This document shows positions 61,717 to 64,000 of a stretch of DNA of 64,000 nucleotides, one piece after another. The position numbers were made by a program, and so were the translations under genes. The notes beneath the pieces are model-generated. The model was not told the DNA's origin. It did not search any database and saw only the letters and a list, made by a program, of their open reading frames with translations. The stretch covers positions 4,107,001-4,171,000 of the forward strand of contig NZ_CP088247.1 of the NCBI RefSeq assembly GCF_021117295.1, written 5' to 3'. Position 1 is the first letter of the stretch. The number at the start of each line of letters is the position of its first letter. The DNA comes from Methylorubrum sp. B1-46 (GTDB lineage Bacteria > Pseudomonadota > Alphaproteobacteria > Rhizobiales > Beijerinckiaceae).

Positions 61717-62375
61717 GCGAGTGCCCTCATCCGGTATCCGAGACCTCGGACCGTCTCGATGGCGTGCTTGCCGATCTTGGCACGCAGGTTGTGCACGTGG
61801 ACCTCGACCGCGTTGCTCTCGACCTCCTCCTGCCAGCCGTAGAGCCGCTCCTCCAGTTCGACCTTGGAGCGAAGCACGTTAGGTCGTTCCATGAGGGCCG
61901 CCAGAACCATGACCTCGCGCCGGGAGACGGCGACCGGCACACCGTCGACGGTGACGGCAAGGCTGCCGGGGTCGAGCCGAATTCCGCCGTGCTCCAGGAG
62001 CGCGGCGGCCCGACCCGAGGCCCTCCGGACGACGGCACGGATGCGGGCGGAGAGCTCGTCGAGGTCGAAGGGCTTGCCGAGGTAGTCGTCGGCGCCATCG
62101 TCGAGCCCGGCGATCCGGTCGGTCACGGCGTCCCGGGCCGTCAGCAGGACGACCGGCGTCCGGTCGTTCCGGCGGCGAAGCCCCCGCAACACGTCGAGGC
62201 CGGAGCCGTCGGGCAGCATCAGGTCGAGCACGATGGCCGAGAACGCGCTCGTGGCGAGCGCCGCCTCGGCGTCGGCGCAGGTTGCGACGCAATCGACCGT
62301 CGCCCCGCCCAGGCCCAAACCAGCCCTGAGACCGTCCGACAGGATGGTGTCGTCCTCGACGACGAGGATGCGCAT
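61713..62375 (-). CDS. QseB/OmpR-family response regulator
   Basis: A 220-residue regulator: receiver domain with VVEDDT, phospho-Asp51 (VLDLMLPDG), Lys in DDYLGKPF, and a winged helix ending ETVRGLGYRMR. The GWQEEVESNAVEVHVHNLR segment identifies the QseB subgroup. Its ATG at 62375 faces dsbD (62478) across about 100 nt, so the divergent promoter region may be under its control. Confidence 0.92.
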   Translation of the reverse strand: MRILVVEDDTILSDGLRAGLGLGGATVDCVATCADAEAALATSAFSAIVLDLMLPDGSGLDVLRGLRRRNDRTPVVLLTARDAVTDRIAGLDDGADDYLGKPFDLDELSARIRAVVRRASGRAAALLEHGGIRLDPGSLAVTVDGVPVAVSRREVMVLAALMERPNVLRSKVELEERLYGWQEEVESNAVEVHVHNLRAKIGKHAIETVRGLGYRMRALA

Positions 62376-62477
62376 GCGTGTCTCCCTTTACGGCCCCCAT
62401 CCTCCGGGCCCCGCTTAAGCCTGGCTTAAGCTGCGTTTCCGACCCGCGGCGGGCCGATCCGATCCCGGACCCTGCCC

Positions 62478-64000
62478 ATGCCGAACGTTTTCACCCACCT
62501 TATCCTCGCTGCCCTGCTCTGGACCGGCTCCTCGCTGTGGTCACCGGGGCAGTGCCGCGAGCCCGGTGCGCGGCCGACGCCCTTCACCGTCGATGCGGCT
62601 CGCGACCCAGACCTCTCGCTGCGCCTGCGATGGACCATCGCCCCCGGCACCTACCTCTACCGTGACAAGATCGCCGCCACCGACGCGAGCGGCAGGGAGC
62701 TTCCTGTCAGCACCCAGCTCGGCGAGACCAAGGATGACCCCAACTTCGGGCCGACGGAAGTCTATCACGGCGCGACGGAGGCCATCGTGCCGGGTGCGGC
62801 TCTCGCGGGGGTGCGCGAGGTGCGCGTCACCTATCAGGGCTGTGCCGAGAAGGGCATCTGCTACCCGCCGATCAACAAGGTCATCGAGGTCCCCGCGCTA
62901 GGTCCGCAGGCGACCGCGACCGCCGCGACGCCGGCCACGGACGCGCAGGCCGAGCCCGCGAGCGGCCTGCTCTCGGGCCATCTCGCGGGCGTCCTGGCGA
63001 CCTTCCTCGGGCTCGGCCTGCTCCTGGCCTTCACCCCGTGCCTGCTCCCGATGGTCCCGGTGCTGGCCGGCATGCTGGCCCGGTCCGGGGAGCGGCTCTC
63101 GGCCGGACGAGGTTTCGTACTCTCCGGCACATACGTGATCGCGATGGCGCTGGCCTACGGGACGCTCGGCGTGGCGGCGGCATGGTCCGGGCGCAACCTT
63201 CAAAACGCACTCCAGACTCCCGCCGCGCTTGGACTGCTCGCCGCAGCCTTCGCCGCCCTGGCCCTGTCGATGTTCGGCGTGTTCGACCTGGCGCTGCCGT
63301 CCGGCGTCGCCGGCCGGCTGTCACGCCTGAACGGAGGCAAGCTTGGCGCGCTCGGCGCCGCCGCTGTCATGGGCTTCACCTCCGCCCTGATCGTCGGGCC
63401 CTGCGTGACGCCGCCACTCGCCGCGGCCCTCCTCTATGTCGCCCAGACCGGCGACGTGGCGCGCGGCGCCGCCGCCCTGTTCGCGCTCGGCCTCGGCATG
63501 GGCCTGCCGCTGATCGCATTCGGGACGTTCGGGGCGGGTATCCTGCCGAAGTCAGGCCCTTGGCTGGTCGCGGCCAAGCAGGCCTTCGGCGTAGTCTTCC
63601 TCGCGTTGGCCATCACCATGGTTTCGCGCCTCGTGCCGTCCGAGGTCTCCCTCGTGCTCTGGGGCGCGCTGGCGATCGGCGTCGGCGTGTTCGTCGGGGC
63701 GTTCGACGTCCTCAGGGCGGGTGCCGCGGGCCGGCTAAGCAAGGTCGCCGGTATCGTTGCCGTGACCTACGGCTGCGCCCTCGTCGTCGGCGCCGCGGGC
63801 GGCGGGACCGACCCGCTCCGGCCGCTCGCAGGCTTCGGCCCGTCGCGAGCGGTTCACGTCGAGGAGAGCCGGTCTGTCTCCTCCGTCCCGGCTTTCGAGG
63901 CCGCCCTCGCGGCGGCCCGTGCCGCGGGCAAGCCGGTGCTCGTCGAGTTCGCCGCCGACTGGTGCAGCGTCTGCAAGACCAACGAACGGACGGTCCTGGC
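62478..64000 (+). CDS. dsbD: DsbD thiol:disulphide interchange protein, cut by the window end
   Basis: 507 complete codons are present with no stop. After an N-terminal export segment comes the periplasmic alpha domain (FTVDAARDPDLSLRLRWTI) with Cys pair YQGCAEKGICYPP. Eight membrane helices follow with the central Cys in LAFTPCLLPMVPVLAG and VGPCVTPPLAAALL. The gamma thioredoxin-like domain begins at FAADWCSVCKT, at the edge. DsbD carries electrons from cytosolic thioredoxin to periplasmic proteins. All redox Cys pairs are intact. The ATG at 62478 is chosen for its export segment. It is divergent from a QseBC-type pair. Confidence 0.93.
   Translation, partial: MPNVFTHLILAALLWTGSSLWSPGQCREPGARPTPFTVDAARDPDLSLRLRWTIAPGTYLYRDKIAATDASGRELPVSTQLGETKDDPNFGPTEVYHGATEAIVPGAALAGVREVRVTYQGCAEKGICYPPINKVIEVPALGPQATATAATPATDAQAEPASGLLSGHLAGVLATFLGLGLLLAFTPCLLPMVPVLAGMLARSGERLSAGRGFVLSGTYVIAMALAYGTLGVAAAWSGRNLQNALQTPAALGLLAAAFAALALSMFGVFDLALPSGVAGRLSRLNGGKLGALGAAAVMGFTSALIVGPCVTPPLAAALLYVAQTGDVARGAAALFALGLGMGLPLIAFGTFGAGILPKSGPWLVAAKQAFGVVFLALAITMVSRLVPSEVSLVLWGALAIGVGVFVGAFDVLRAGAAGRLSKVAGIVAVTYGCALVVGAAGGGTDPLRPLAGFGPSRAVHVEESRSVSSVPAFEAALAAARAAGKPVLVEFAADWCSVCKTNERTVL

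Overview
The window is a GC-rich (roughly two-thirds G+C) stretch of an alphaproteobacterium. Protein style suggests Methylobacteriaceae or related Rhizobiales: hybrid PAS/LOV kinases, a HisKA_2 kinase, DUF347 membrane proteins and RND metal pumps. That assignment is inference, because no rRNA, tRNA or core marker is present. The density of metal transporters, broken genes, an insertion sequence and a decayed defence cluster suggest a plasmid or genomic island rather than core chromosome.

Layout. 0.1-1.8 kb: a CDF cation exporter and a ZIP-like transporter. 1.85-2.3 kb: an orphan FlgC-like gene. 2.3-2.77 kb: an AT-rich gene-free stretch. 2.77-4.86 kb: an OmpR/EnvZ-type two-component pair. 4.86-6.55 kb: a DUF1275 protein behind a perfect 14-bp inverted repeat, and small secreted His-rich proteins. 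6.7-13.9 kb: a Zn/Co/Cd-type RND module (leader peptide gene, czcB, czcA), two unknown secreted proteins, a second CDF exporter and a 56-aa membrane peptide. 14.0-19.8 kb (minus): a second RND module with leader, fused adaptor, pump and periplasmic protein. 20.3-26.6 kb: a decayed defence-like island with a DUF2235 hydrolase, an OLD-type ATPase/TOPRIM gene with an in-frame TAG, the C-terminal remnant of a dCTP-deaminase-like gene, a DUF488-like gene with an in-frame TGA, and an intact wHTH-Fic fusion. 27.1-32.8 kb: a QseBC-type pair followed by three DUF347 membrane proteins (one truncated, one frameshifted, one intact), a small secreted protein and a PAP2 phosphatase. 32.8-41.7 kb: three large sensor kinases, one with a LOV blue-light domain, flanking a second copy of the His-rich gene pair. 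41.8-47.9 kb: a Cu/Ag module (leader, FixH-like protein, cusB, cusA, DUF411). 47.9-54.7 kb: a NYN protein, a MerR regulator with a clear divergent promoter/operator, a ZntA-type ATPase, LspA, a YkuD-type lipoprotein, CcdA and YnfA. 54.75-58.4 kb: a dead czcA, an intact czcB, two leader genes and an HMA-domain remnant. 58.5-59.8 kb: an IS3-family (IS407-like) element. 60.0-64.0 kb: a BigR/SqrR-like ArsR regulator, a QseBC-type pair and the start of dsbD, cut by the window edge.

How it works together. The pumps cover export from cytosol (CDF x2, P1B-ATPase) and from periplasm (three intact RND pumps). No outer-membrane factor gene (CzcC/CusC/TolC type) is in the window, so the RND modules must borrow one. 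CcdA, DsbD, DUF411 and several His/Cys-rich secreted proteins point to periplasmic metal and thiol handling.

The most interesting pattern is that five short exported Cys/His proteins, all ending in a PPR-x-A tail (PPRA, PPRTFA or PPRTLA), sit at the heads of the RND modules. Each is followed within about 5-30 nt by a GC-rich hairpin. This resembles the nascent-chain copper sensors CutF and CruR and may be an expanded, metal-class-specific family of leader-peptide sensors.
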